Of a stretch of 63,610 nt of DNA, positions 28,328-37,385 are shown piece by piece. This DNA is from Deltaproteobacteria bacterium (lineage in GTDB: Bacteria > Desulfobacterota > Desulfobaccia > Desulfobaccales > 0-14-0-80-60-11). Positions within the stretch are counted from its first letter, which is position 1, and each line of letters opens with the position of its first letter. The notes beneath the pieces were generated by a model, which was not told where the DNA came from, ran no database searches, and saw only the letters and a program-made list of their open reading frames with translations. Both the position numbers and the translations under genes were made by a program. The stretch is taken from assembly GCA_016875015.1 (NCBI GenBank), contig VGSJ01000007.1:1-63610 (forward strand), given 5' to 3'.

Positions 28328-30751
28328 TCAGTAGAGCAGATACCTGGCGCGCAGCCGGCCGAAGGCTTCCAATCCGGGCTGCCACCGGCGTTCTATGACT
28401 CGCGGATCATCGCCGTTCTTGATGGCCTGGAGAACCTGGCGGGACCCGATCATGCCCACCGTTTTGTCTATCAGGAACTTCCCGGGATAGAGCCGGTAAA
28501 GCGCGGCCGCCAACTCTATCCCCAGGGCCGCGACATCCAGGGCGCCCCGGTCCACCACCTTCAGGCGGACGCCTTCGCACCGGTGATGGGCGTAGGGGCG
28601 GGCCGCCGGGGTGAAGGTCACGGGCTCGAACCCGACCCCGGGGAGGCGCCGCCCGCTCAAATAGCGGGCCAGCCGATCGCCCGAAATCCAGGGAGCGCCG
28701 ATGATTTCAAACGGCGTGGCGGTTCCCCGGCCGACGCTCACGTTGGCGGACTCGATCATGCCCACCCCGGGATAGAGGATCGCCTGGGTCAGGGACCGGA
28801 GGTTCGGCGACGGATTGACCCAACGCAAGCCGGTCTGGTCGAACCAGATCTGCCGCCGATACCCCTCCATGGGCACCACGTGCAATTTGGCCCCGATGGC
28901 CCTCTCTTTATTAAAGAGCTGGGCCAGTTCCCCCGCGGTCATGCCGTAGCGCACCGGCAGCGGGAAATAACCGATAAACGACTTCAAATCGGGGTCCAGC
29001 ACGGGTCCCTGCACCATAGAGGCCGTGATCGGGTCGGGGCGGTCCAGCACATAGAAGTCGAGGCCGGCGCCGGCCGCGGCCTCCATGGCATAGGCCATGG
29101 TGGTAATGTAGGTATAGAAGCGGGCGCCCACATCCTGGATGTCATAAACCAGGGCGTCCAGCCCCCGGAGCATCTCAGCCGTCGGCCGGGTGACTTTGCC
29201 GTAGAGGCTGTGGACGGGCAGGCCGGTAGCCGGGTCCTTCCCGGAGGCGACCTTCTCGTCGAGCTGGCCGGATAAGCCGTGCTCCGGGCTGAAAATGGCC
29301 TGCACCTTGACCCCGGGAGCCCGGAGCAACAACTGGAGGGTCGAGCGGCCGGACGCATCGATGCCCGTGTGATTGGTGATCACCCCGATCCTTTTGCCGA
29401 CGAGGGGGGCGAAACCGGACGCGGCCAGGACCTCGATCCCCGGCCGGACCCGGTCAGGCCTGTCGCTGGCGCCATGCCCCGTCATCGCCGGCTCGAGGCC
29501 GGCGTCACCCCAGGCGGCCACCGCCGGCGGCCCCATGGGCACGGCTTCGGCCACGGCCGCCGCGGTCTTGGCCCGCAAGGGTTTGACATTGCCTTTGCCG
29601 TTGGGGTGCAGGCGGGAGGTGAGAATGATCATAAACGTCTGCGAGCCGGGATCGATCCACATGGCGGTGCCGGTATAGCCCGTGTGCCCGAAGGAACCTT
29701 TCGGGAACGCGGCGTTGAAGACCCGGCTGTGAGTCGACCGGATGTCCCAGCCGAGGCCGCGCTGCGTGGAGATGCCCGGGAGGCGCTGCGCTTTGGTCGT
29801 GGCCGCGACCGCGGCGGGACTGAGAATACGCCGGCCCTGACTCTCGCCCCCATTGACGAGCATCTGGGCCAGGAGGGCCAGGTCGTCGGCGGTGGAAAAG
29901 ACGCCGGCATGACCGGCCACCCCGCCCATGCGATATGCGGTGGGGTCGGACACCACGCCCCAGCGCAGCCCGCTCCCCTGGTAGTCGGTGGGCGCGATGC
30001 GGGGTTTAAGCGCCGGCGACGGTCTAAACGACGTGTCCTTCATGCCCAGGGGTCCGAAGATCTCGCGTTTGCAGAAAACGTTCAGCGGCATGTGCGAGAC
30101 CCGGTGCACGATCTCGCCCAGCGCGATAAAATTGACATCGCTGTAATTGAACTGCGTACCCGGCGCCTTGACCGGGTGATCCTGGACAATAGCCGCCATC
30201 GCCCCGTCGTAATCCGACCAGGGGGGCCGGGAACTCACCCCGGCGCGCAAACCGGACGTGTGGGTCAGGAGTTGCCGGATGGTGATCGCCTCCTTGCCGT
30301 TGGCGGCAAAGGCCGGCCAATAGGCAGCCGCGGGTTTGTCGAGATGGATGAGGCCGCGATCGACAAGTTCCATGATCGCCGTGGCGGTGGCCACCACCTT
30401 GGTCAGAGAGGCGAGATCGAAGATGGTGTCCACCTTCATGGGCTGGGACCGGGGCGTAAGGGCGCTCTGGCCGAAGGCCTTGCGGTACACGGTCTTGCCG
30501 CGGTGGCCCACCAGGATGACGGCCCCGGGGACGTGCCCGGCGGCGACCTCCTGCTTGGCCACCTGGTCGATCTTGGCGAAGCGCCGGGCGTCCACTTCGG
30601 GGGGGGCCGGCGGCGCCGGTGGCTGCGGCTCCACGATGACCGGCGGCAGCGGCGGCGGCGCCGTGGCGCACCCGGCCAGACCTCCCAGGATGAGCGCCGC
30701 GGCGATAACGATATACGCAGCAAGAGACTTGGCGGAAGGCATCTGGGGCAT
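28328..30751 (-). CDS. lipoprotein fusing a beta-lactamase-fold hydrolase to NamZ-type exo-N-acetylmuramidase
   Basis: This 807-aa protein combines two cell-wall-related domains. Residues 1-28 are a lipoprotein signal with lipobox LAGC (Cys28), followed by a proline-rich linker. About residues 55-400 form a class C beta-lactamase-like serine hydrolase with SLTK (Ser115, Lys118), YSD (203-205) and HTG (356-358). From about 438 to the end runs a DUF1343/NamZ domain (RIGVITNHTG, FSPEHGL, YDIQDVGARFYTY). The founding NamZ removes terminal MurNAc from peptidoglycan fragments. In Bacillus subtilis the separate genes ybbC (namZ) and ybbE (beta-lactamase-like) are neighbours, so the fusion fits a muropeptide-salvage role. 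It should be anchored in the periplasm. Confidence 0.88.
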   Translation of the reverse strand: MPQMPSAKSLAAYIVIAAALILGGLAGCATAPPPLPPVIVEPQPPAPPAPPEVDARRFAKIDQVAKQEVAAGHVPGAVILVGHRGKTVYRKAFGQSALTPRSQPMKVDTIFDLASLTKVVATATAIMELVDRGLIHLDKPAAAYWPAFAANGKEAITIRQLLTHTSGLRAGVSSRPPWSDYDGAMAAIVQDHPVKAPGTQFNYSDVNFIALGEIVHRVSHMPLNVFCKREIFGPLGMKDTSFRPSPALKPRIAPTDYQGSGLRWGVVSDPTAYRMGGVAGHAGVFSTADDLALLAQMLVNGGESQGRRILSPAAVAATTKAQRLPGISTQRGLGWDIRSTHSRVFNAAFPKGSFGHTGYTGTAMWIDPGSQTFMIILTSRLHPNGKGNVKPLRAKTAAAVAEAVPMGPPAVAAWGDAGLEPAMTGHGASDRPDRVRPGIEVLAASGFAPLVGKRIGVITNHTGIDASGRSTLQLLLRAPGVKVQAIFSPEHGLSGQLDEKVASGKDPATGLPVHSLYGKVTRPTAEMLRGLDALVYDIQDVGARFYTYITTMAYAMEAAAGAGLDFYVLDRPDPITASMVQGPVLDPDLKSFIGYFPLPVRYGMTAGELAQLFNKERAIGAKLHVVPMEGYRRQIWFDQTGLRWVNPSPNLRSLTQAILYPGVGMIESANVSVGRGTATPFEIIGAPWISGDRLARYLSGRRLPGVGFEPVTFTPAARPYAHHRCEGVRLKVVDRGALDVAALGIELAAALYRLYPGKFLIDKTVGMIGSRQVLQAIKNGDDPRVIERRWQPGLEAFGRLRARYLLY

Positions 30752-31002
30752 AGTTTATTATAGAGAGCCAGACCCGGCCTGTCGATGAGAAAGAGGTCCC
30801 GGCAGGGTTATGATTTGCCGGGGCAATCAATCATCCGATCCTCCCCCCGGTGAGGGCAGGAGAAAATCGCCACGGGCCGGTTAAGCCCGGCTTTGATGAT
30901 TTACCATGCTGCGGCGTTTTTTAGATAGCGCTTTTTATTTGCGAACCTCCATGGTATATTTTTAGATTATACTTTGGCAAATTATCGTAAAGGAGACTCA
31001 TC

Positions 31003-31464
31003 ATGAAGTTTGAACACGTTCCTGAACACATTCTGGAAATGTATGAAAAAATAAGATCTCAACATTTTCCTCATTTGGCTAATGCGAAGATTCTTTTCCT
31101 GCTTAATAAAAAGAAGATGATAAATAAAGGTAATATAACTCTTAGCAAAATAGTTAAACCTTCTGATCTGGTTAAATTTTTGTCCAAGGATGAAGCGCCA
31201 GAATATGGATATGATTATATCATACTATTAGATCAAAAATTGATTGCGCATTGCGATGATACGGATATTAAAAGAGTGTTGAGGCATGAATTGCGACATA
31301 CATTCTTTGATTCAGATAGTCTTAAAAATCCATACAAATTAGTAGATCATGACTTTAGTGATTTTTATGATGAAGTTGAATTAAATAAAGATGATCCAAC
31401 CTGGTCCAAGAGGGTATCTCAAACTGTGTCTCTCATGTATGACCAGGAAAAAGATGAGAAATAA
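31003..31464 (+). CDS. putative metallopeptidase, AT-rich
   Basis: This is a 153-aa protein with the zinc-peptidase motif RHELRHTFFD (HExxH variant reading HELRH), followed by LVDHDFSDFYDEVE, which could supply the third ligand. The arrangement resembles a group of small phage-linked putative metallopeptidases. The catalytic Glu is present in HELRH. AAGGAGA stands 8 nt before the ATG. The gene is strikingly AT-rich (Lys and Ile codons) beside a GC-rich genome, suggesting import from a phage or plasmid. No partner gene is adjacent. The substrate is unknown. Confidence 0.6.
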   Translation: MKFEHVPEHILEMYEKIRSQHFPHLANAKILFLLNKKKMINKGNITLSKIVKPSDLVKFLSKDEAPEYGYDYIILLDQKLIAHCDDTDIKRVLRHELRHTFFDSDSLKNPYKLVDHDFSDFYDEVELNKDDPTWSKRVSQTVSLMYDQEKDEK

Positions 31465-31561
31465 TCGGTAAAGCTCTCCTAAAGCCGAGACATTTTTGCG
31501 GCTCACAATGTTAGGCGTCCGGCCGCGTTCTTGAAGTCCTCAAAATTCCGGCCTGAAAAGT

Positions 31562-31830
31562 TCTTTGGTAGCACCGGTATCTTACCGGTGCGGGTGCACA
31601 GGTTGAAAACCTGTGCCACCAAGGGGGGCGGGCACGGAGGCCCGCCCCACCATCTTTTTCATGCTTTACGGGTGGGCCGATAGGCCCATGGGCAACTGCC
31701 TTGAAAAGTTCCATATCATGGTGCGCACCGCGCACCATGAGCTTATGGCAGCGGCGGGCGAGGACGCCCGCCCCACCGGATGTCGCATGATTTACCCGTG
31801 GGCCCAGGGCCCAGGCATGACTGCTCCGAA
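31562..31830. repeat. composite of several palindromic modules
   Basis: The order is GCACCGG/CCGGTGC, GCACAGG/CCTGTGC, GGCGGGCACGG/GGCCCGCC, then a GGGTGGGCC...GGCCCATG module, GGTGCGCACCGCGCACC, another GCGGGCG module and a second GGGCCC module. The first modules recur in a similar order at 47469-47610. With 31831-32024 it forms a long gene-free stretch. Confidence 0.75.
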
Positions 31831-32024
31831 ACTTTAACCAGGCTGCGATTCCTCCAGGTATAAGCGTCACTTCCTCCCCGGAGATCCTCATCCCCACTAG
31901 TCCAAAAACTTGGGAACCCCCGCCGCCCCGGGGGGCCAGAAATCCCGGCGGGGTGATTCTCCTCCCCCATCCCAACGATTCTTAAAGTTTTCGCTGAAGG
32001 CGCCGATACATACATCAGATAATT

Positions 32025-32120
32025 CCACGCCACCGACAAAGGCAAACTCCACCGAAAGGGGAGGACGCAAAGTCTCCGACCTACCGCCTGCGGGCTAAGG
32101 TAGCGGGATTACCGAAGTGG
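32025..32120 (+). promoter_or_regulatory. c-di-GMP-I (GEMM) riboswitch
   Basis: The aptamer features are present in order. P1 is CCAC/GTGG. The conserved GGCAAAC is followed by a GAAA-tetraloop stem (TCCACCGAAAGGGGA) and the tetraloop receptor-side sequence GGACGCAAAGTCTCC. P2 is CTACCGCC...GGTAG, and GGGATTACCGA closes it. These are the hallmarks of the GEMM-I class that binds cyclic di-GMP. It lies 173 nt upstream of the flp pilin gene and reads the same way, so it should control the Flp/Tad pilus operon. I see no clear U-tract terminator downstream, so the on/off mechanism is undetermined. Confidence 0.92.
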
Positions 32121-32293
32121 TGAAGGTGAGACTGCCCAATGGCAATCACCCATTGCAGAGCCCCTGACCGGTGAGCGGCGTGGATTCGCACCATAGCACA
32201 GGAGGTGGGAATCAAGAGCATCATCATCAGGACCGGCATGGGTAACAAACATTGGAGTGCAATTCTTAACCTTCAAAGTAAAGGAGAAGTAAC

Positions 32294-32467
32294 ATGAAAA
32301 CTTACCTGCGGAAAATCATGGCGTTCATCAATGATGAGGAAGGCGCTTCGGCCATCGAATATGCCCTTTTAGTCGCGTTGATCGCTTTGGCGATCACGGT
32401 GGGGGCGACGACCCTTGGCGGCAAGATCAATAATATGTTCACTAACGCCGCGGGCAAGCTGCCTTAG
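32294..32467 (+). CDS. flp: Flp-family type IVb pilin
   Basis: This 57-aa prepilin subunit of the Tad pilus was too short for a standard gene-length cut-off. The sequence MKTYLRKIMAFINDEEGASA is a basic leader ending in the prepilin peptidase site: cleavage is expected after the Gly in EEGASAIEY, leaving a mature protein that starts ASAIEYALL. The Glu at mature position 5 and the following Tyr are the Flp signature. A single hydrophobic helix and a short tail (NMFTNAAGKLP) complete it. AAGGAG lies 8 nt before the ATG. It is first in the tad operon, downstream of the c-di-GMP riboswitch and followed by a strong hairpin. Confidence 0.93.
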   Translation: MKTYLRKIMAFINDEEGASAIEYALLVALIALAITVGATTLGGKINNMFTNAAGKLP

Positions 32468-32494
32468 AGTTAACGGGCTGCCGGCTTGGCGGGT

Positions 32495-32526
32495 CCGGGG
32501 CCGAAGCCTCAGGGCTTCGGCCCCGG
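32495..32526 (+). terminator. 14-bp hairpin after flp
   Basis: A perfect stem CCGGGGCCGAAGCC / GGCTTCGGCCCCGG has a 4-nt loop and no T-run. It may act as an mRNA stabiliser or partial terminator giving more pilin than assembly proteins. Confidence 0.6.
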
Positions 32527-32690
32527 CCTTACCTGGAAAACCAGTCTTGCCAAACGGGGGACAGATGCCGGGTTGCCATCAGAGAGTTTTTTCTGGAGCC
32601 GCAGGCGAAAGCCTGGGCCCGCACCGGCGAGAGGCGCGGGCCACTTGTTTGAAGGCCCCTTATGAAAATATGAAAATATGAAAATAATCC

Positions 32691-32747
32691 GGTGGGGCGG
32701 GCCTCCGTGCCCGCCACCTCAAGGCGGCCAGGGACGGCCGCCCCACC
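32691..32747. repeat. palindromic repeat pair before cpaB
   Basis: GGTGGGGCGGGCCTCCGTGC with its inverse and GGCCAGGGACGGCC are the modules also found at 15164-15229. A three-fold TATGAAAA tandem (32661-32685) precedes it. Confidence 0.7.
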
Positions 32748-32777
32748 CGCGACTAATTTTTATGGAGTGACCACACG

Positions 32778-33593
32778 ATGCCTCGTTTACCCGGCTGGGC
32801 CTGGCTGCTTTTGGCCATTGGTTTCGCCACCCTGGCTTCTTATATGGCCCTGGGATGGCTAAAACGGCAAGCCGCCGTTCAACCTTCGGTCAAAGAGAAA
32901 ATCTATGTGGTGCGGGCCAGCGCCAAGGCGGAGAAGGACAGACCTCTTGCCGAGGCGCAACCCCAGCGCGTCGCCTGGGATAAGGATTATCCTCCCGAAG
33001 ATTTCTTTTCCGACCTAAAGCAGGTGGTAGGGCGGGAGACTGCGAAATCTCTGACGTCCGGTGATCTGATTACGCGAGAAAACACCAGAGAAAAACGGAC
33101 TGGGATCACTGCCGAGTTGAGCCCCAACCAGCGGGCCATGACCGTGAAGGTGGACGAAGCCTCCGGGGTGGCCGGCTTCCTGACCCCCGGAAACCGGGTG
33201 GACGTGGTGGTGGTCGTGGACAAGGGAGAATTCGACAAAGACCCGCTCGCCAAGCTCCTCTTGCAGAACCTGAAAGTTTTGGGCACCGGTCAAAATTTGG
33301 AAAATCGTCCGGGCGACAAACCCCAGATTGTGCCCACGGTTACGCTGGAAGTATCCCCCGAACAAGGAGAAAGTCTGGCCCTGGCTGCCCAGGAAGGGCG
33401 AATTTCGTTGGTGCTGCGGGGCAAGGGAGACCAACAACTGGTGGAAACCCAGGGGGCGGACGCCAGCAAGTTATTTGGCAGACCGAAGAAGGCAATCTCT
33501 CAGGCTCCCCCCGCCGCGGCCACTGTTGCTCCGCCGGCCCGGACGGTGGAGATGATCCGAGGATTGGAACTGGCGCCGGTGAACTTCCGGTAG
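32778..33593 (+). CDS. cpaB: Flp pilus assembly protein CpaB/RcpC
   Basis: CpaB is an envelope protein of Tad systems thought to stabilise the outer-membrane secretin. The 271-aa protein has one N-terminal membrane helix (about 6-25). A SAF-like region is followed by the typical block RAMTVKVDEASGVAGFLTPG, then RVDVVVVVD, and EVSPEQGESLALAAQEGRISLVLR, all characteristic of CpaB. The C-terminus is proline/alanine rich. No secretin gene (cpaC/rcpA) follows as would be usual; instead a 100-bp mobile element and cpaE come next. Confidence 0.92.
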   Translation: MPRLPGWAWLLLAIGFATLASYMALGWLKRQAAVQPSVKEKIYVVRASAKAEKDRPLAEAQPQRVAWDKDYPPEDFFSDLKQVVGRETAKSLTSGDLITRENTREKRTGITAELSPNQRAMTVKVDEASGVAGFLTPGNRVDVVVVVDKGEFDKDPLAKLLLQNLKVLGTGQNLENRPGDKPQIVPTVTLEVSPEQGESLALAAQEGRISLVLRGKGDQQLVETQGADASKLFGRPKKAISQAPPAAATVAPPARTVEMIRGLELAPVNFR

Positions 33594-33597
33594 CTAA

Positions 33598-33697
33598 TAC
33601 CGTGTTCGTTTTGTAGGGGCGGGTTTGAAACCCGCCCCTACGAGAGATATCAATAGGTTATCTGGATGGTTTGTTTCATTTCAAAGGGAACACGGTA
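33598..33697. mobile_element. 100-bp MITE-like element, copy 2
   Basis: This copy is identical to 3651-3750. It is flanked by 3-bp direct repeats TAA (33595-33597 and 33698-33700). It is inserted between cpaB and cpaE, so it is transcribed as part of the Tad operon, and its GTAGGGGCGGG palindrome would form a strong mRNA hairpin. Confidence 0.88.
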
Positions 33698-33736
33698 TAA
33701 GAACCTAACCCGCTCAGGCTGAGGATCATAAACCGA

Positions 33737-34927
33737 ATGTCCACCCAATTCAGCATCTATTATAGTTCCCTGGAAAACAAGGAATACCTCCGGCAAATTG
33801 TCGAAGCCTCCGGTACCGGGAAGTTAGTGGAGAGCAACGATCTGGCCCATTTGCCTTCCCAGGCGGTGAATGGCAGCGATGTGGTCTTTTTGGAATATCA
33901 GGAAAACAATCCTGAATTGGACCTCTGGATCGAGAGAATTGCGGCCAACCCCAGGAGTCCCGCCATCTTCCTTTACTTTAAGGAGATCTCCACCAACAAC
34001 TTGTGGAAGGCGATTCGCCTGGGAGCTAAGGAATGCTTTACCTTCCCTATCCAGGAGGAAGATTTTCAACAAGCGGTAAAGCGCATCTGGGCCCGGACCG
34101 AAGTCAGGAAAGGTTCGGCAAAACCCACCCAAATCATATCTTTTCTCGGGTGTAAGGGAGGAGTAGGGACCACCTTCCTGGTCGCCAATCTTGCCAGCCT
34201 CCTGGCGCAGGAGCGCCGCGGCAAGGTGCTGTTAGTGGACTTGGATCTGGGATTTGGCCAGCTTAACTATTTTTTCGATGTCCATCCTGAACACACCTTG
34301 ACCGAAGTAATCGAAAATCTGGAACGATTAGACAATAATTATTTACAAAATATCTTCTGCCACATCGGTGATAATTGTTATTTGCTTCCGGCTCCGGCCC
34401 GTTTGGAAGAAGCCGAGATCATTAAAGCCGACCACCTGGAGAAGATTATCAGCTACCTCAAGGAAAACCTGGGGTTCCGGTGGATATTGATCGACTGTTG
34501 TCATCAACTTGATGAAATAACCATGAAGGCCCTGGAGCTCTCCGAATCCTTGATGCTGGTGACCGCGCAATCAATTCCGGCCCTTTCCAACGCCAAGAAA
34601 ATGCTGGACATCCTTAACCTCCTGGAATTGAGGGAACTCGAAGTTGAGGTCTTGGTAAATTGCTGGAACCGCCAAAATGAATTGAGCGTTGCTGACGTGG
34701 AAAACTTTTTAGGGAAGACGATTGCGGGCACCATAACGTGTGATTACCAACAGGCAAGTTTAAGCGTCAACGAAGGCAAACTCCTGGTTTCGACCTCTCC
34801 CCGCCATCCCATATCCGGAGACCTGAAATTGATAGCCGGAAAAATCAGCCCGGAGGACACGCCGGAGGAAACCAACCACTCGGGGTGGAAATGGCTTCAG
34901 CGTCTCTGGAGCAAGAAAAAACCATGA
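33737..34927 (+). CDS. cpaE: Tad pilus localisation ATPase CpaE/TadZ
   Basis: TadZ proteins combine an atypical receiver domain with a MinD/ParA-like ATPase and place the pilus machine at the cell pole. The 396-aa protein has an N-terminal receiver-like region (1-120). The deviant Walker A motif CKGGVGTTF follows (about 139-147), then [10 protein letters not shown] as Walker A' partner, and [10 protein letters not shown] as the Walker B region, where the usual DTP is replaced. The C-terminus is Trp/Lys rich. Its TGA overlaps the cpaF ATG (ATGA). Confidence 0.92.
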   Translation: MSTQFSIYYSSLENKEYLRQIVEASGTGKLVESNDLAHLPSQAVNGSDVVFLEYQENNPELDLWIERIAANPRSPAIFLYFKEISTNNLWKAIRLGAKECFTFPIQEEDFQQAVKRIWARTEVRKGSAKPTQIISFLGCKGGVGTTFLVANLASLLAQERRGKVLLVDLDLGFGQLNYFFDVHPEHTLTEVIENLERLDNNYLQNIFCHIGDNCYLLPAPARLEEAEIIKADHLEKIISYLKENLGFRWILIDCCHQLDEITMKALELSESLMLVTAQSIPALSNAKKMLDILNLLELRELEVEVLVNCWNRQNELSVADVENFLGKTIAGTITCDYQQASLSVNEGKLLVSTSPRHPISGDLKLIAGKISPEDTPEETNHSGWKWLQRLWSKKKP

Positions 34928-36294
34928 GCCTCCTGGACCGCATCCGCCAACGGCAATTAGAGGAGCAAACGGGCCAGTCCGCGACCTATGGCCAAGACCA
35001 GAAAAAAGATCGGGAGCGGCAAAAGAAAGACGATGTCTTCAATGAATTGAAGGCGAAGATCCACATGAAGCTCCTGGGCTTGCTGGACCTCACCCGCCTG
35101 ACGGCAGCCTCAGAGGGTGCGATCCAAGAAGACTTGCGCCGGGGGGTCGAGATGATCCTGGCGGAAGAGAAGATACCCCTCGCCTCGACTGAAAAGGACA
35201 GGCTCTGTCGGGAGATCCGGCATGAGCTTTTGGGGTATGGGCCCCTGGAACCCCTCCTGGCGGATTCCAGCATTAACGATATTCTGGTGAACAGCTACAG
35301 CAAGGTGTTCGTGGAACGTCGCGGCAAGCTGGAACCCTCGATCATCCGATTTACCGACAACGCCCATTTGCTCAAAATCATTGAAAAGATCGCTTCCGGG
35401 GTGGGACGCCGCATCGATGAATCCTCTCCCATGGTGGATGCCCGACTGCCGGACGGCTCCCGGGTCAATGCCATCATCCCCCCCCTGGCCCTGGATGGAC
35501 CGGCCCTCTCCATCCGCAAATTTGCCCGGGACCCCATAAAAGTAGAAGACTTGATCGGTTTCGGAGCCATCACCGAGGACATGGCCGAGGTCCTCCACGG
35601 CATGGTGCAGGCCCGTCTTAACATCCTGATCTCCGGCGGCACCGGCACCGGGAAAACCACTTTCCTCAATGTCTTGTCCAGTTTCATCCCCAACGATGAA
35701 CGCATCATCACCATTGAAGATTCCGCCGAACTCCAGTTGCAGCAGGACCATGTGGTTCGACTGGAAACCCGCCCCCCCAACCTGGAGGGTCAAGGAGAGG
35801 TCGATCAGCGTGATCTGGTCCGGAATGCCTTGCGCATGCGGCCCGATCGCATCATCCTGGGTGAGGTGAGAAGCGGCGAGGCCCTGGACATGCTCCAGGC
35901 TATGAATACCGGTCACGACGGTTCCCTGGCCACCATTCATGCCAACTCCGCCCGGGATGCCCTCACCCGTCTGGAAACCATGGTTTCCATGGCCGGCCTC
36001 AATATCCCCGAGCGGGCCATCCGGCATCAGATAACCTCTGCCATCAATGTCGTGCTGCAACTGGCCCGGTTGAGCGACGGCAGTCGCAAGATGATGAACC
36101 TCTTTGAGATCGTCGGCATGGAAGGTGACATGATTACCATGCAGGAGATCTTTGCTTACAACCTGATGGGGCTCACCGAGGATAAGAAAGTGCTGGGCCG
36201 CTTTATGGCCACCGGCATCCGTCCCAAGTTTATGAAACGCCTGGAATCTATGGGCCTCAAGTTGCCCAGCAGTCTCTTCAAGGAGCATGCCTAA
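34924..36294 (+). CDS. cpaF: Tad pilus assembly ATPase CpaF/TadA
   Basis: CpaF/TadA is the hexameric secretion ATPase that powers Flp pilus extension. The 456-aa protein has the N-terminal helical domain, the conserved [19 protein letters not shown] segment, Walker [10 protein letters not shown] (about 238-246) and the Asp box [29 protein letters not shown] (Walker B) and the His box [12 protein letters not shown] complete the set. I set the start at 34924, translationally coupled to cpaE, because the upstream in-frame ATGs lie inside that gene. Identification is certain. Confidence 0.96.
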   Translation: MSLLDRIRQRQLEEQTGQSATYGQDQKKDRERQKKDDVFNELKAKIHMKLLGLLDLTRLTAASEGAIQEDLRRGVEMILAEEKIPLASTEKDRLCREIRHELLGYGPLEPLLADSSINDILVNSYSKVFVERRGKLEPSIIRFTDNAHLLKIIEKIASGVGRRIDESSPMVDARLPDGSRVNAIIPPLALDGPALSIRKFARDPIKVEDLIGFGAITEDMAEVLHGMVQARLNILISGGTGTGKTTFLNVLSSFIPNDERIITIEDSAELQLQQDHVVRLETRPPNLEGQGEVDQRDLVRNALRMRPDRIILGEVRSGEALDMLQAMNTGHDGSLATIHANSARDALTRLETMVSMAGLNIPERAIRHQITSAINVVLQLARLSDGSRKMMNLFEIVGMEGDMITMQEIFAYNLMGLTEDKKVLGRFMATGIRPKFMKRLESMGLKLPSSLFKEHA

Positions 36295-36391
36295 GCTGAT
36301 GATGGCGGGAGATGTCCCTTAAACCATACTTCTAAACCTGGCGTCAACCCCGCCCTGGACCCCGGGGGAGATGTCCGCCAGGGAGGCATTG

Positions 36392-37384
36392 ATGGCCGGT
36401 GAATTGTTTCACTCCCTAGATTATTCTCTCCTGATTCTGATTTGCTTGATCTTCCTCAGCTTTTTTTTCCTCATAAGGGGCATCTTCTTGTTCCTGGCGA
36501 ACCCGGAACGGCTTCACCAGCGACGGTTAAAGAAGAGACTCAGAGAAATGGAGGGCCTACAGTCGTCCCTCAACGCCAGCACCCTCCTTAAAAAGGCCAG
36601 CCTGGAAAAATCCGCTCTCGACCGGATACTGAGTAAATTCAGTTTAGTTAACCAGATTCAGACCATGATGCTTCAGGCGAACCTGCACTGGAAAATGGGA
36701 ACCTTTCTGGTTCTCGTCGCTTTCTCCGGGCTGGCGATGGGGGGGGTGGGACTGGTGAAATGGGGTGTTTGGGGGGGCCTGGCCGGCGGCGGGCTGGGTT
36801 TGCTCCTGCCCTATAAGATTTTGGCCCGCAAAAGGAATCGGCGGCTCAAAAAGTTTGAAAAGCAACTGCCGGATGCCTTGGACCTGCTGGCCCGGGGACT
36901 CAGGGCCGGCCATGCCTTTCCTACGGGGTTGCAGCAGGTGGCCAAAGAGATGGCCGATCCCCTGGGAACGGAGTTTTTCGAAACCTTCAGGGAATTTAAC
37001 CATGGTTTGGACCTGAATACCGCCTTGCTCAACCTTTGTCATCGCATCAAACTGCAGGATCTGAACTTTTTTACGACAGCAGTTTTGATCCAGAGGGAAA
37101 CCGGAGGCAACCTCACGGAGATTTTAGAGAAGATCTCAATCCTCATTCGGGAACGATTCAAGTTGCGCAATCAGGTTAAAGCGTTAACCGCGGAGGGCCG
37201 ACTGTCAGGGCTTATCCTCCTCCTCCTGCCACCGGTGCTGGCCGTTCTTCTGATGGCGGTCAACCCGGAGTACGGATCACAACTGTTTACGCATCCGACG
37301 GGTCAGATCATGTGTGGGGTGGCGGTGGGATTTCAGCTGTTGGGCATGTGGGCTATCCACAAGATTGTCAACATCAAGGTGTAA
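36392..37384 (+). CDS. tadB: Tad inner-membrane platform protein TadB
   Basis: TadB and TadC together form the inner-membrane platform that the ATPase drives. The 330-aa protein has an N-terminal membrane helix (about 12-34), paired helices in the middle (LVLVAFSGLAMGGVGLVKW), a type II secretion F-like cytosolic domain with LPDALDLLARGLRAGHAF, and membrane helices at the end. The ATG at 36392 has AGGGAGG at good spacing; the one at 36371 is too close to its purine run. It follows cpaF after 97 bp. Confidence 0.93.
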   Translation: MAGELFHSLDYSLLILICLIFLSFFFLIRGIFLFLANPERLHQRRLKKRLREMEGLQSSLNASTLLKKASLEKSALDRILSKFSLVNQIQTMMLQANLHWKMGTFLVLVAFSGLAMGGVGLVKWGVWGGLAGGGLGLLLPYKILARKRNRRLKKFEKQLPDALDLLARGLRAGHAFPTGLQQVAKEMADPLGTEFFETFREFNHGLDLNTALLNLCHRIKLQDLNFFTTAVLIQRETGGNLTEILEKISILIRERFKLRNQVKALTAEGRLSGLILLLLPPVLAVLLMAVNPEYGSQLFTHPTGQIMCGVAVGFQLLGMWAIHKIVNIKV

Positions 37385-37385
37385 C

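Noticed and set aside
28280-30763. Long plus-strand frames opposite the lipoprotein fusion
   Set aside because: They are composition artefacts of the minus-strand gene, with no motifs, and are low-complexity Gly/Arg/His rich.
31562-31830. CRISPR array in the repeat cluster
   Set aside because: The repeats are palindromic modules of different sequence without regular spacing or unique spacers, and no cas gene is present.
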